DNA from: Amphibalanus amphitrite | Taxonomy: Eukaryota; Arthropoda; Thecostraca; Balanomorpha; Balanidae | Assembly: GCF_019059575.1 (NCBI RefSeq) | Contig: NW_024882929.1 | Location: 100,047-164,046, forward strand | Length of the DNA: 64,000 nucleotides | Direction of reading: 5' to 3' | Part shown: in pieces, positions 1 through 10,945 of the stretch | Layout: every line of letters begins with the position of its first letter | Position numbering within the stretch: the first letter of the stretch is position 1 | Notes under the pieces: generated by a model | What the model was told of the DNA's origin: nothing | The model's input: the letters and a program-made list of their open reading frames with translations, nothing else | Databases searched by the model: none | Translations under genes and position numbers: made by a program

Positions 1-3000
1 GTTGAACGGCGTGAGACGTTGCCGAAGCCGTTGCAGTCGCGGGTTGTCGATGTCGATGAGGCTCTTGGAGTTCAGCACTGGAACGAGCGGTCGGTGGTCT
101 GTGACCACCTCGAACTGCTGCATGCCCGAGAGGTACATGCTGCACTTCCGACAAGCCCATGCAACTGCCAGCATCTCAATCTCGCAGACGGCGTAGCGGG
201 ATTCCACATCGGTCAGGAAACGAGACCCACACTGGATCAGTTTCCATCGTCCATCTGCATCCTGTTGCCGCAGACAGAAACCCAGCCCTCGTAGGCGAGC
301 GGCGTCGGTCTCCAGGACTGTCCGGCGCCGCGGGTCAAAGAAGTCGAGGACTGGTGGCGAGACCAGCGCCTTCTTCACATCACTGAAGGCTTTGGAGTGC
401 AGCGGCGTCCACACCCACTCGTTCTTCGGTCGCAGGAGGTGTCTCAGAGGCTCGGCGGCGGCCGAGACGTCTGGTGAGAAGTCACCCAGCTGGTTCACGA
501 GACCGAGAAACGATCTGAGGTCCGTGAGGCACGCCGGCTGCGGAAACTCCGCGATGGCTCGCACCTTCTTGTTGTCTGCGGTGTAGCCTGTCTGGTCAAT
601 CTTGAATCCGCAGAACTCCACCTCATTCCCAGCGAAGGAACACTTGTCTGGGTTCAGGGTTATCCCGTGGTCGTCACACCTCTGCAGGATGTTCCACACG
701 TGCTCCAGGTGAGCTGAGTAGCTCGAGTCGTACGCCAGAATATCGTCTACGACTTTGCATGTCTGAGAGATGTCACCGAGAGCAGCGTCGCCTCTTCGGT
801 TGTACTCGTCTCCTGACGAGATCAGACCCATGACGGCACGTTTGTAGCGGAAACGGCCCCATGGCGTGATGAAGCACGTTTTGTCCTGGTCCTCCTCGCG
901 GATGGGGATCTGGTGGTAGCCAGACTTGCTATCCAGCTTCGTGTAGAAGTTTGCACCGCTGCCGATCGAGGCCACAGCGTCGTGCGGCGACCTGACTGGG
1001 TACGCTGGCCTCTTGACGAATCGGTTCAGCTTGGTGAGGTCGACCGTCAGACGGCAGCCAGAGACCTTGCCGTCCGGCGACCGCTTCGCCACCGGCACGA
1101 TGGGGTGGCACCACTCGGTCGGATGCTCCACCGGCTCGATCACGTCACTCTCCAGCAGCTCATCCAGCTGGCGCCGAATGTCGTCACGCCAGCAGAACGG
1201 TACACTGCGAGCTGTGGAGACGGCAACTGGTGTGGCGTCTTCAGTCAACTCGATGGCCATTGAGCCTCCGGACATCTTGCGCAGCTTCGAGGTGACGTCA
1301 AACACACGTGGGAAGGCTTCCTTCATCGCTGAGAAGTGCTTCCGTCGTTCTTCAGCCGATGGCACGCCTTTGCTTACATCCCACGTCGGCTTCAGCGGGT
1401 GCACCTTCTGCGCCTTCCCGGCGTCTTCAAGTGCAGGAGCAGAGCCTCGTTTGACCACTCTGCGGGGTATCTTGCTCTTCCCTGGCATGGTCTTCAGGGA
1501 GCAGACCGCTGGAGCTGGTCTGGAGGTCTCCTCCTCGTCTGAGATGGCAGAACAGATCTGCTGTGGGAACTCCTTGTGCAGTATTCCCAGTCGAACAGCG
1601 TCGTGCCACGACAGCAGCGAGCTGTGCAGCTTCTTCACCACAGAGACGGCTATCGTCCTCTTGATGCTTCCCAGCTGCAGTGCGACTTGGCACGCTCCCA
1701 GGCAGGGCAGTTCTCGTCCGTCCGCTGCGAACAGGCTTCCAGAGGGCGGCGTCAGCTTCTTGACGTTGATGCCCATCTGCTTCGCTGCCTCCAGAGAGAT
1801 AACAGACACCTCAGCGCCTGTATCTGGCGTCCATGTCGTTTGCTGCCTGCGACCGTCACTCCGATGCAGCAGAATCTGGATCTGCGGAGCACGCGTCGTG
1901 TGCAGGCCTTGGATCATGCAGTCTCGGTGCTGCTGGTCCACTGTCTGTCTGGCAGGTGCAGATGCCGCTCGCGCCTTCATTGTGACGAGCGACACACGTC
2001 TGCCTCCATCGGACCTCCGCTGGGTCCGGTCTGTGCTCGCCGCCGGAGCGCGCGAGCGACTGGCGCTGCGACCGCGGCAGACAGACGCGAAGTGGCCTAC
2101 CTTGCCACAGGCTCGGCAGGTCCTCTTGACGGCCCTGCAGTCGCCGGCGCTACGGTGAGCTTCACCACCGCAGCGGGGGCACGTCTTCTCAGCCGACCGG
2201 TCTCTCGGGCGACCGCGGCTGCGCTGGTACTGAGAGACCTTCGCCAGGGTCGAGCCAGCTGGCTCACGAATGGCTGAGCTGTTGGAGGCGGCATTCTCTG
2301 ACGCTCGGGCGATATCAACTGCCTTCTGAAGCGTGAGATCCGGCTCTTCCAACATTCTGCGGCGTGCTTCTTCGTCTCGCGTGCCGACAACGACTCGATC
2401 TCTGAACCTGTTGTCCTGGCAGTGGTGACAGAAATCACAGAACGATGCAATCTCTTTCAATCCACAGAGAAAATCATCCACTGTTTCGCCCGCTTCCTGT
2501 ACTCGCATGTAAAAATCTCTCCGATCGATGATGACGTTACGCTGGCGGCGCAGATGCGTCTGCATCGCCGTGATGATGGTGTTCATGTCAGCGTCTTCGG
2601 GGATTGGCAGGCCGTACCTGACCACCCTGGTCCAATCATCATCAAGCAGAGCGAGTAGGGCTGCCTTCTGCTCGGGCGGGGCTAGCCTGTTGACGCCAGT
2701 CAGCAGACTGTAGCCGTGAAATTTCTGTCGCCAGGATTCAAACTCCTTCAGTGACGCCGATGACGACAGCTGTGGAGCGGGAGTCGCTGATGCCGGCAGT
2801 CTGGGCGGTAGACTGACGGCTGCGCTCGTATCGGCTGGGGAAGCCGCTGCAGTAGCCGCGGCTGCAGCGCCGGCCCCTGCCGCCGGCCCGGCCCACATCC
2901 GTTCCATTACGGCCACCATACGCTCCTCCCGCTGCTGGCTTTGCCGCTGAGCTTCTTGAGCCAGCTCCAGTTGCTGGGCGAGGAGTTGGGTGAGGGCTCC

Positions 3001-3030
3001 CAGGTCTACCGGCTTGCCTTCCTCCGTCAT
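1..3030 (-). CDS. gag-pol polyprotein, partial (Ty3/gypsy)
   Basis: This is a retroelement polyprotein that would assemble a particle (gag) and copy the element's RNA (pol). The frame opens at an ATG at 3028-3030, with first residues MTEEGKPVDLG, about 75 bases inside the LTR. Base 1 falls in the same frame after 1010 codons. Parts in order: a gag region with a glutamine-rich N-terminus; a zinc knuckle CRACGKVGHFASVC (about 2080-2120); a protease active site DTGAEVSVIS (near codon 400); and a reverse transcriptase with WCHPIVPVAKRSPDG, FYTKLDSKSGYHQI and the catalytic box VVDD (near codon 759). RNase H-like sequence with TDHRPLVPVLNSKS follows near the left edge. The catalytic box reads VVDD where many relatives have Y-x-D-D. 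Gag and pol share one frame, so no frameshift signal is needed between them. Confidence 0.88.
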   Translation of the reverse strand, partial: MTEEGKPVDLGALTQLLAQQLELAQEAQRQSQQREERMVAVMERMWAGPAAGAGAAAAATAAASPADTSAAVSLPPRLPASATPAPQLSSSASLKEFESWRQKFHGYSLLTGVNRLAPPEQKAALLALLDDDWTRVVRYGLPIPEDADMNTIITAMQTHLRRQRNVIIDRRDFYMRVQEAGETVDDFLCGLKEIASFCDFCHHCQDNRFRDRVVVGTRDEEARRRMLEEPDLTLQKAVDIARASENAASNSSAIREPAGSTLAKVSQYQRSRGRPRDRSAEKTCPRCGGEAHRSAGDCRAVKRTCRACGKVGHFASVCRGRSASRSRAPAASTDRTQRRSDGGRRVSLVTMKARAASAPARQTVDQQHRDCMIQGLHTTRAPQIQILLHRSDGRRQQTTWTPDTGAEVSVISLEAAKQMGINVKKLTPPSGSLFAADGRELPCLGACQVALQLGSIKRTIAVSVVKKLHSSLLSWHDAVRLGILHKEFPQQICSAISDEEETSRPAPAVCSLKTMPGKSKIPRRVVKRGSAPALEDAGKAQKVHPLKPTWDVSKGVPSAEERRKHFSAMKEAFPRVFDVTSKLRKMSGGSMAIELTEDATPVAVSTARSVPFCWRDDIRRQLDELLESDVIEPVEHPTEWCHPIVPVAKRSPDGKVSGCRLTVDLTKLNRFVKRPAYPVRSPHDAVASIGSGANFYTKLDSKSGYHQIPIREEDQDKTCFITPWGRFRYKRAVMGLISSGDEYNRRGDAALGDISQTCKVVDDILAYDSSYSAHLEHVWNILQRCDDHGITLNPDKCSFAGNEVEFCGFKIDQTGYTADNKKVRAIAEFPQPACLTDLRSFLGLVNQLGDFSPDVSAAAEPLRHLLRPKNEWVWTPLHSKAFSDVKKALVSPPVLDFFDPRRRTVLETDAARLRGLGFCLRQQDADGRWKLIQCGSRFLTDVESRYAVCEIEMLAVAWACRKCSMYLSGMQQFEVVTDHRPLVPVLNSKSLIDIDNPRLQRLRQRLTPFN

Positions 3031-3094
3031 TGCGAGAAAAGCGCGCTAAAACCGACGAAAAAATGCTATATTTAATGATAAAAAGTAAATTATA

Positions 3095-3106
3095 CCGATC
3101 GCGCCA
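3095..3106 (-). other. tRNA primer-binding site
   Basis: The minus strand reads TGGCGCGATCGG immediately after the LTR's terminal AACA. A TGG start complements the CCA end of a tRNA, as expected for a first-strand primer site. I did not assign the tRNA. Confidence 0.6.
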
Positions 3107-3386
3107 TGTTATGGTTTTACATTTAAGTCTACGTTAATAATGGTTCGATAGCAAATTAATTATCGTCGCGATTCCACCGCCCCAGATGCACACGCGCACT
3201 CCCGATGTGAACTGTATTGAGTCCGGCTGACGACTGCACAACAATACTCTTTACTCCAGGACGCCGGAAGCTGCCGGGCGGCACAGCCTACCATCAGGCG
3301 CCGGCCGGCGCCGCGGCGGTTGGCAACAGCTATCAGCTGACTGCGCCGGCATAGCTCGTGCCGGCTCAGTAGCACGCATCACAACA
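3107..3386 (-). repeat. 5' LTR of the gypsy element
   Basis: On the minus strand this 280-bp block begins TGTTGTGATGC and ends CCATAACA, so it has the TGTT...AACA termini typical of LTRs. It lies directly upstream of a primer-binding site and the gag start. The matching 3' LTR is outside the window, so the borders rest on the terminal bases alone. Confidence 0.7.
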
Positions 3387-4686
3387 GTGGCCGGGCGAAT
3401 GAAGGCGCCCTTCTGGCCTCCTTAAAAGATAATATTTCACATACATATGACACTTTCATCAGTTGAAAGGTACCGCTACTACAGACCAATATACCCTGAC
3501 TACAGACACATTGTGGGAAATAGAATAAGAAGCATGATTTTAACGTTCCTTTGAGGACAGACCGATATACGAACAAACTAACTCCCCTATACTCTTGTTG
3601 GACCACCCTCTAGCACCCTCACCCCTTCCCCCAACCCCACCATCATCTCATCACGCCTCCCACCACACAGTGGCGCGCCACACTCGTCAACAGGGCGGCA
3701 TAATTGACTCCCGACAGTATGATTACAGAGTCCCGACGGCGGCGATCGCAGGTTGTCATCCTAACTACCAGCTGTCAGCAGAAGCTGCCGCTGCGGACTG
3801 CCGCAGCCTCCAATCGGCGCCAAGGCGGCGGATAATAACAGGTCCAAAGACGGGCGGCCGTGGACGGCGTGACGTCACGTGGGTAGCAGACGGAGAGGGA
3901 GGGGGTAGTGCTGATCGGAAAGAGTGGGAGAGACATTAAAGTATGAAGAGTAAAAAGAAAGAAGCAGGGAAGATGGAAATATTGAAAAGATAATGAAAAA
4001 AAAACAAGAAGACAAGGTTACCGTTTTATTTTTCAAAATATTCGAAGGCATAGTGCTTAACGTCCAACTCACAAAATTTAAGAGCGAGCCCATAACCCAT
4101 AAAAGAGGCTGCTATGAATATGCACCGACGAAATAAGTAGGAGAATGGAAGAAAAAAAGGAGAAGGGAAGGAGGGAAAACCAACAATAACAATGCTTCAA
4201 ATATCAATAGAAAAACACAATTCTAATTTCTAACGAATAGGGTTTGTCTGATTTTCAAACAACCTGCGGTTACAAGATAAATGAAAATGTAAGGTGGCGC
4301 GATTGCACTCAAAACACACGGAACACCCCAACCCCAAAAGAAAACCACAGTGACACGGAGGGACCACATCACAACACAGCCGGCCACGAGCACGGACGGC
4401 CACACGAGCCCGGTCCGAGCCGCGGCGGCGCGCGGGGGCGGCACCACAAAGCGGTCCGGCTGTCAGTGACGGACACAGCGCCGGCCGGGCGGCCGACAGC
4501 CCACATAAATCATCGTCCAACACTAACAGAGCGCGCTCCGCCCGGCCTGTACCCGCACCATCCGTCACCGGCGTGACCCGTGTCACCAGAGCGGTCTGTG
4601 TCACCAGCGCCGACTGTGTCACCAGCGCGCCCCGATGCACGAACACCACTCGGACATACATCGGTTAGGGACTTGGACATACGTTG
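3387..4686. other. Unassigned intergenic stretch
   Basis: No gene or element is recognised here. The stretch goes from mixed sequence through a CpG-rich patch (about 3660-3890), an A-rich part (3930-4240) and a GC-rich part (4370-4660). Near 4577-4635 there are three imperfect copies of a unit of about 18-19 bp built on GTGTCACCAG. Open frames here have no recognisable protein features. Confidence 0.5.
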
Positions 4687-4694
4687 GTCAGGGT

Positions 4695-4968
4695 TAGTGA
4701 TGTGAATTGCAGATAATCAGTATATCGATGCCCAACCAAATGCCACCCATTACCCAAAATCATGGGTAAATGCCATAAATCAAACGCACTTGGGAGTTCG
4801 AGAGAAATGCCAACTTCTTACACCAAAGTCAAGGCTCTTTATACACCAGTGATGATTCATAAAGCAACAAAAAAGCAATGGGATTGAAATACCAGATAGG
4901 GCAGATACCAACTTGACGTCGGTTTGTTATCGGTATACCAAAAAATTGGCGCGCGATTAGCATCTCTA
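4695..4968. mobile_element. hAT-type MITE
   Basis: This 274-bp non-autonomous element has imperfect terminal inverted repeats: TAGTGATGTGAAT at the left and, read inwards on the other strand, TAGAGATGCTAAT at the right. It is flanked by a near-perfect 8-bp target duplication, GTCAGGGT at 4687-4694 and GTCCGGGT at 4969-4976. The 8-bp duplication and TAGnGATGCnAA ends point to hAT. The interior resembles the element at 56350-56612, including CGGTATACCAAAA near the right end. No transposase is encoded. Confidence 0.8.
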
Positions 4969-4976
4969 GTCCGGGT

Positions 4977-5433
4977 GACAGGCACAAAGCGGCCAAAATG
5001 ACAGGAGCAAAGCGGTTGGACGGCCATTATGGGGCCACATATCGGCTAATGCACCCCGGGGTACATACACTAGCCGGTGATGGGGAGCAGAACAGTGCCA
5101 GTCATCCACAGAGCTGTGTTCACAGAGACCGACAGAGAGCGGCCAAATAAACTGGCCAGGCGATGTGGGTGTTCTGCGGGGTGATCTGATGGACGCAGCG
5201 GTGACTGGCGGTAAGGGGCGTTCGGGGTCTTATGGAGGGAGGTGGGTGAGGTGATATGTCACCCGTCTGTGACATGGGCGGACAAGTGAAGAAACAAATA
5301 AGCTCAGGACCCATTAAACGTCGTGACATAGCCTGACCTTTAAGGAAGTGATATAACCTGACCTTTTAAGATGTTTGACGTCCGTTTCAGCCGATCGTTT
5401 GTCGCCGCTTGCCTCAGTGGTTGCGATAGATCT
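4977..5433. other. Unassigned intergenic stretch
   Basis: Nothing recognisable lies here apart from a small duplication, GACATAGCCTGACCTTTAAG against GATATAACCTGACCTTTTAAG, near 5326-5370. Confidence 0.45.
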
Positions 5434-5497
5434 TTTTGTTTGTTTGTTTGTTTGTTTGTTTGTTTGTTTGTTTGTTTGTTTGTTTGTTTGTTTTGTT
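5434..5497. repeat. (TTTG)n microsatellite, tail of the SINE-like repeat
   Basis: A nearly pure run of TTTG repeats directly abuts the dispersed repeat at 5498-5793. Read on the minus strand it is an (AAAC)n tail, as expected at the 3' end of a retroposed repeat that has since expanded. Confidence 0.85.
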
Positions 5498-5793
5498 GGG
5501 TTAGGCCCCAATGAGACCATTTCAGAGCCGGGAGGATGATAGGATATAGGGGGAGACATTGGTCTGGGCAGGCACCCTAGTGAGTCGCCGGGGCTGAGCC
5601 CATCCAGAGGACAGGCCACCCAGCCCCAAGGCACTCACTGCACCCGGCTACGGGTTGCGCTCCCTCGGGAGCAGCGGTGCCGCTCCAAGGGAGCAGCCCG
5701 CATGAGATAAAGTTGCCTGTCCAGCCCGGAGGGAGGTTGCGGGGTGTAGGAGAAGGATTTCAGTATTCTGAGGATAGAAGCATGGAACGGTGA
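5498..5793 (-). repeat. SINE-like dispersed repeat, copy 1
   Basis: About 295 bp match the repeat at 49043-49362 on the opposite strand at roughly nine bases in ten by eye. Shared landmarks on the minus strand are ACCGTTCC at the start, GAAATCCTTCTCC, short GC-rich hairpins around GCTCCCTTGGAGC and GCTCCCGAGGGAGC, and CTCACTAGGGTGCCTGCC. It ends TAACCCAACAAAACAAAC and runs into the AAAC tail. No clear tRNA A and B boxes are visible, so it may be a SINE with another type of head or a LINE-derived 3' piece. Confidence 0.75.
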
Positions 5794-5914
5794 TCAATAG
5801 ATCTCACTCTCATTACATTTGGCACTCCACACTTACAGTCTCTCACTCTCCGTACGTTCGGCACTCCACACTTCAACTTACACAGTCCTCCACGAACAAA
5901 TCGCTGTAAGCGTA

Positions 5915-6746
5915 GGGTGAAGTCGTATAAGAGTACGCACTTAGTGGATTTCTTGCTCTCATTTGTTTAATATTTGAAAGAAAGAAATCGCAAATAGGGA
6001 ATATTAAAGTTCATTGAATTAGCCATCAACCCATGGGACAACGATCCTTCAGCGTAAATGGAAGTGGTCTAAAACTGACATTTTCTGAACCGCTGCAGTT
6101 GCGTACTCTTACCATATGGGGTGTGTAAGAGTACGCACGCCAGGCGGGTGGAGTACGCAAGCATATGAACACACACCTATGCAGCTTGTACTGTCCAAAT
6201 GCTTAACTTCAAACTCAGAAGGCATTTAAGTAAGTTAATTCTAGTATCCAAAAAGAAAAACATACCTACAAAACAAACGTCATTGAGCGATAGATTAATA
6301 ATTTTATATTTCTGTATATTCGATTTAATGTATAATTCTGCGTACTCTTACCCTCCTGAACAGTGCGTCCTCTTACCGTACATGCAATTCGCGCACAAAA
6401 CAACCCCGAAACGTTGTGCAAAACTTCGCAAACAGAATATTGCACTGCACAGTATTTCCCCAGATAACCTCACAAGTTTCCCACAACAATCACGGAAATG
6501 TACCTTATCTCAACTGCCAAGTATCAAAATTATTGTACCATACCATAATAATATCATAACGCTCGAAAATAATACTCATCGCCTTAAACTCAACAGCGTC
6601 GCCGCTCAACGCCCACGTTCCGTTGGTGACAAGCACGCACTGGCGGCTTCATGTCACTTCATGAACTCGACAAACCCGCGTTGCTAAGCAACCGAAACAG
6701 CTGATGCGTACTCTTATCGCCCGCGTACTCTTACCCGCCCTTACCC
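5915..6746. mobile_element. TA-flanked TIR element with repeated 12-bp motif
   Basis: This is an 832-bp candidate non-autonomous mariner-like element. Its ends are inverted: GGGTGAAGTCGTATAAGAG at the left and, on the other strand, GGGTAAGGGCGGGTAAGAG at the right. Both are followed by TACGC and both are flanked by TA (5913-5914, 6747-6748). The motif GCGTACTCTTAC or a one-to-two base variant occurs seven times in either orientation: about 5928, 6101, 6125, 6340, 6365, 6706 and 6723. The pair at 6101-6136 forms a perfect 12-bp hairpin arm. A 162-codon open frame inside (6199-6687) has no recognisable domain. Confidence 0.65.
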
Positions 6747-6748
6747 TA

Positions 6749-8470
6749 TCACGCATAAAGCCACACTGGGAAAACCTGTCAGCTGACAACACGTAACTTC
6801 ACTTGCAACACCTCTATACTGACGAACACATAGCACCACCTCTTGAAACACAAATTTCTGTCCGCTGCCGACTGCAGGCTGCGCTGCCCTTGAACGCCAT
6901 CTGGCGGCGACCTTGACCGAGGTGACCGGTCATGGGGCGAGTGCCAGTGGCGGCTGCAGGGGCGCCCGGCGAAACAGCCACACAATGCTGATGGACGGAC
7001 CAAGACATCGGTGACGTCCGTGCTGCAATAAGCAGTTTGACACTGACCAACCGATACTGGGCTTAGACAAACGTGTTCCGGCAGGATACATTGGTAACTT
7101 GAGTCCATGCACCGCCTAACCGATATAACGGGGAGTCTGTAAATCAAATACCAACAAAGCAAACTGCTAAGTAGCGGGGGTGACCACAGCAGGCTTGTTC
7201 ACCATTTCAAAGCTTCAAACTCCACTCCCTGCCGGATCCAGCAGTAACCTGCCACGCTAAGCGCTTCTGACCTCACTCTGTCAGTATTACCGTCTTCTTA
7301 CCGGGATCTTACCGCATTACACTGTGCTACTGAACCCAGCGTCTGTCCACCTCATCCTAACCCCTGGGCCAACTCCTGGACACCAAATCCTCATCTTAAT
7401 CCCTATCCCGGGGCTAATCTCTGCCCTCAGCCTCCGCCGTTTACGGCACACTACCCTCCTTGTCCCGACGCGGATCTATGTCAAGAAGGATCTCTGCGGA
7501 TCTCTGTGGATCACAGCGGATAGCGGTGTCAGCTCCGGCAGGTACGGCGGTCACAGACGTCGTCCGGCCGCTTTGATGTGCCGCTCCGCTGTCGGATTAG
7601 AGACTGGCGCCGTGCCGGACGCGCCGTGTTGGCCGCTCTCCGGACAGACAGATATCCGCCGTGATCGTCTCATCTCGGACAGCTGGGTGATGGCCAGTGA
7701 CTGATGGTACTCAAAGTGTGTGAACACAGAGAGGATCAGAGAGGTCGGGTGGTGCGTGCGGATACAACGCAGCTCTTCTGAGTGTGTGACGGAATGGTGA
7801 GGAAATTAAAACGTAGCATTACTCATCAATGAATAAACGGGTAAAATGGAACGGCTGTAGAAGTTCAACTAGAACTATTAGTCTACGCGGACGACTTTTC
7901 TGTCCGACGTTGAACATCACGTACGTACGTAACACCATCACGTTACATCACGTTGAACATCACGTACCTACCCAAGAAATCCCTAAATTATAACTTGAAG
8001 TAAAAAATGGTAATCGATCACGGATCAGTGATGCTCTTCAAGCATCTAATTAACATTTTTCCTTGCATTTGGCACAACTGAGCTCCTTTTTTCTGACAGC
8101 CACCACCTGCCTTTGCCGTCTGGCACCTTCTAAGGACAAATCTGAACATCACCGTGTAGCTGTTACGTGATGCAACTACTACCACTATCACGACAAGCAA
8201 TACATCACGGAGAAAGTCACGAAATGCACTCACCGGGAGCCGGGACATGCATATTTATAAAGCTTATCCAGGCACATTACATGTTAACGAACATGGAAAA
8301 TGCGGGTTGCATCAAAACATTGCAGCTCCTGTATGTTGAGTACTGTTATCAAAATGGCAAACATGTTTGTTAGGGGTTGCATGTCGACATTCAATGAGGT
8401 AGCCTTTTCATGTAATTCGCCTCCTAGCCGAGGGGGTGTACCGTCTCATCATTACCATTAACCGTACTTC
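6749..8470. other. Unassigned intergenic stretch
   Basis: I see no gene here. There is a small repeated phrase at 7915-7970 (ATCACGT(A/T) and CATCACGTAC repeated), and otherwise mixed unique sequence. Confidence 0.45.
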
Positions 8471-8880
8471 ATCAGCACACACCGCCGCCGAGCACGGCAA
8501 ACATGGCGCCGGCTATCACGTGATGCCGCCGCGCCACGTGTCGTAACTCATGTCGCCGGTCACGTGACCGGGTCACCGTAACTCACGCTGTCAGCGGGGG
8601 CCGCGGAGACCTCCCCGGCGCCGCCTTTGCGCTGTAACGAATCGTCACGTCAGCAGCTGTGACTCCAATAGCATGTAAAATCCACCTTCGCGCGCTTTTT
8701 TCCACCGCGTCGCGCCACCTACATCGCGACATCGCGTGACGTTCATCTGAATGCACCTCCGCACTGCGGCGGCGACGGCGACGGCGGCGACAAATCATTT
8801 CATCGGTCCGGTGACGTCACAGGCTCCGGTGGCCGGCGGGCGCCATCAATCACAGCGACGGCCGTTTTTGTAATGGTCCG
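8471..8880. promoter_or_regulatory. CpG-rich patch with CACGTG boxes
   Basis: This CpG-rich stretch carries three CACGTG E-boxes within about 60 bases (near 8516, 8534 and 8561); the first and third sit in TCACGTGA. A TGACGTCAC site near 8812 adds a CRE-like element. Such a cluster in a CpG-rich patch can mark a promoter or enhancer bound by bHLH-ZIP and CREB-type factors. No transcript or start site is visible, so the role is inferred from motif density alone. Confidence 0.3.
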
Positions 8881-10945
8881 ACGATAATTTTATATGCCAT
8901 TTATTCTTGTCGTGTCGTAAAACTGATTTACGGCTGGGGCGGCCGGCCTCTGACGGACGGAATGCGGCCAAACAGAAGCGGCGCGATGACTGCACGCCGC
9001 CACCGCCACCGCGGCGGGCAGCTGCACCACTGGTGCAGAGCTAGTGCCACCACTGGTGCCGACGCCAACCCGGCTACTGTGGCAGCCTGTGGTGGTGCAT
9101 CTGCCATCAGTGGTGCCAGCAGTATCACCAGTGGCATCACTAGTGGTGGTGCTGCCATCGCTGCATCGCGGGCGGGGGCCTATCATGGTGATTCATGTCT
9201 GCCGGTTTATCTGTCTGTCTGACTGTTCGTCTACCTGTCTGTAATCTGTATGTCTGTCTGTGTCTCTGTTGGTTGGTCTGCGCTGTGGGGGTATTTTCGT
9301 CAATGAAGAATCGTCAGTACCATGACTAAACTGTTTCTATATATGCTTTCTGTCTCCTCATCGCAGATTTTACCAGAAAACAGATGCCAGTGAGGAGTAG
9401 GTACAAATATACACAATTTATCATGTGTTATCGAATATATTATTGACCATCTTCATCTTGTGATAAATGTAAGCTTTGGTGGAAGTCCACCGTCCTGAGT
9501 CGCGTATCTCTGGCAGATCTGAGTTCATTTTCCATTCCTGCCAATCGGTCGTCCATCTCCCGTCGGCTGTTCCTGTTCATCACTCACTCCCTCATCTGCA
9601 TCAGTTCCAAAAACTGTCAGCCGGTGAGATGCCACGTGACAAACTCAGCGTGACTCTCACAGTGTGCACCTGCCATCACTGCCAGCTCACCAAGATAAAG
9701 TGACGTCTCCGGCGGACAATTTGAAATGTAAAAACCGCCTGCTCGGCTCGCCACTGTCAATGTCCGTTGCATTGTTTTACGGTGGTTACGTCGAATTTAT
9801 GACCGAAACTTCAAAGCACCAATGCCGACAAGAGGTGATTCCAATAATTTAGTGGCTCCGTCCTTCGGCCGTCCGCCGCGACGAGATGCATGCCGTAGAC
9901 AATGCAGCTCGATAAATTCGACTTGTCCAATGGCCATTGGTCCGTTTTTACGGCCCATTTCTCTGCCATTGCACGGGAGGTCAAACTGCCATCACATGAC
10001 AGACCGAAGGGGAGTTTTTCGTTTGGTTTTCTAGTCTGCAGAATGTGCCAAAGGAAAGTGATTAATCAATGCGACAACAAAGAAAGGCCGCCGCCGGCAC
10101 TGCGGGCTCGGCGGTGCCACCGACATTCGGAGCTATTTGTTATATCTTGTGCTGCAGCTCCACATGACATGACCCGGTCACGGACACAGGGGGCGTTGAA
10201 CCCGCAGAAGACGGACGGCCTGTCCAGGCTATTGACAGCCACATTTTTAACAGACGGGTTTCTGAATGCTCTCTTAGTCTTCGATGACAGGTTTCTTTTA
10301 ACAAGTAGCAAGCAGGGAGGTGAGCTGACCGATATTTCGTCACAGCTGCCTACCTTTCAAACTACCAGCTTCCGCTACGGCTTCCGCGAAAATCCAATGC
10401 CATCATCGATCCTTGGACGTCGAGGATGACTCCCTTCTTTCCAGTTTCCCTTTCTTGCCCTAAGCTTACCTTTCTTTAGGCCTAGGGTAAAACTGTTTCC
10501 CAAAATACTAACGGGACGGCTACTTCTTATTTTCACATCCATTCCTTGTCTTGCTTTCCTTTCTTCCAGTTCCATATTAAGGATAAATGGAACTTCAACT
10601 AAACATCTATTAAACCCCTTCCTACCCTCGCTCCCCCCTCTGCCCGACCCCAAGGGCGTGTTCCTCATCCATCGCGGAGTGTTGTTCCTCATCCACCGCC
10701 GCCGCCTGCCCCTGACGCACTTCCCATGGATCAAAGCGTCCGGTCGGGGCCGCGGCCATTGTGATCGGAGCGGCTCTGGAATGGGCCGTCACTGTCACCC
10801 GCCCGTACCGTGTGTCAACGTCACTGCCCCAGTGACGTCACTGGTGGAGACTGCGTGACGTCACTGGTGACTGAGCGACCAATAGTGACTGCAGTCCGCC
10901 CTTCAACGCTCCTTACAACTAGACGGACAAAGCGTTGACATTTAA
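8881..10945. other. Unassigned intergenic stretch
   Basis: This holds a low-complexity GGTGC/CACCACTGGTG-rich patch (about 9000-9165) and a CTGTCTGTCTG patch (about 9208-9262). At 10825-10870 two TGACGTCACTGGTG phrases lie about 30 bases apart. A 175-codon open frame at 9902-10429 shows no known domain and is probably chance. Confidence 0.45.

Larger units (their letters stand above)
1..3386 (-). mobile_element. Ty3/gypsy LTR retrotransposon, 5' portion
   Basis: An LTR retrotransposon lies on the minus strand and enters the window from the left edge. Its 5' LTR is at 3107-3386, a primer-binding site touches the LTR, and a gag-pol frame starts at 3030 and is still open at base 1. The order gag, CCHC zinc knuckle, aspartic protease, reverse transcriptase, RNase H is that of the Ty3/gypsy group. 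Integrase, the 3' LTR and the second target duplication would lie outside the window, so age and completeness cannot be judged. The visible part looks whole. Confidence 0.9.

Noticed and set aside
9902-10429. 175-codon open frame
   Set aside because: No domain, no codon-like pattern that I can recognise and no splice context; chance is likelier.
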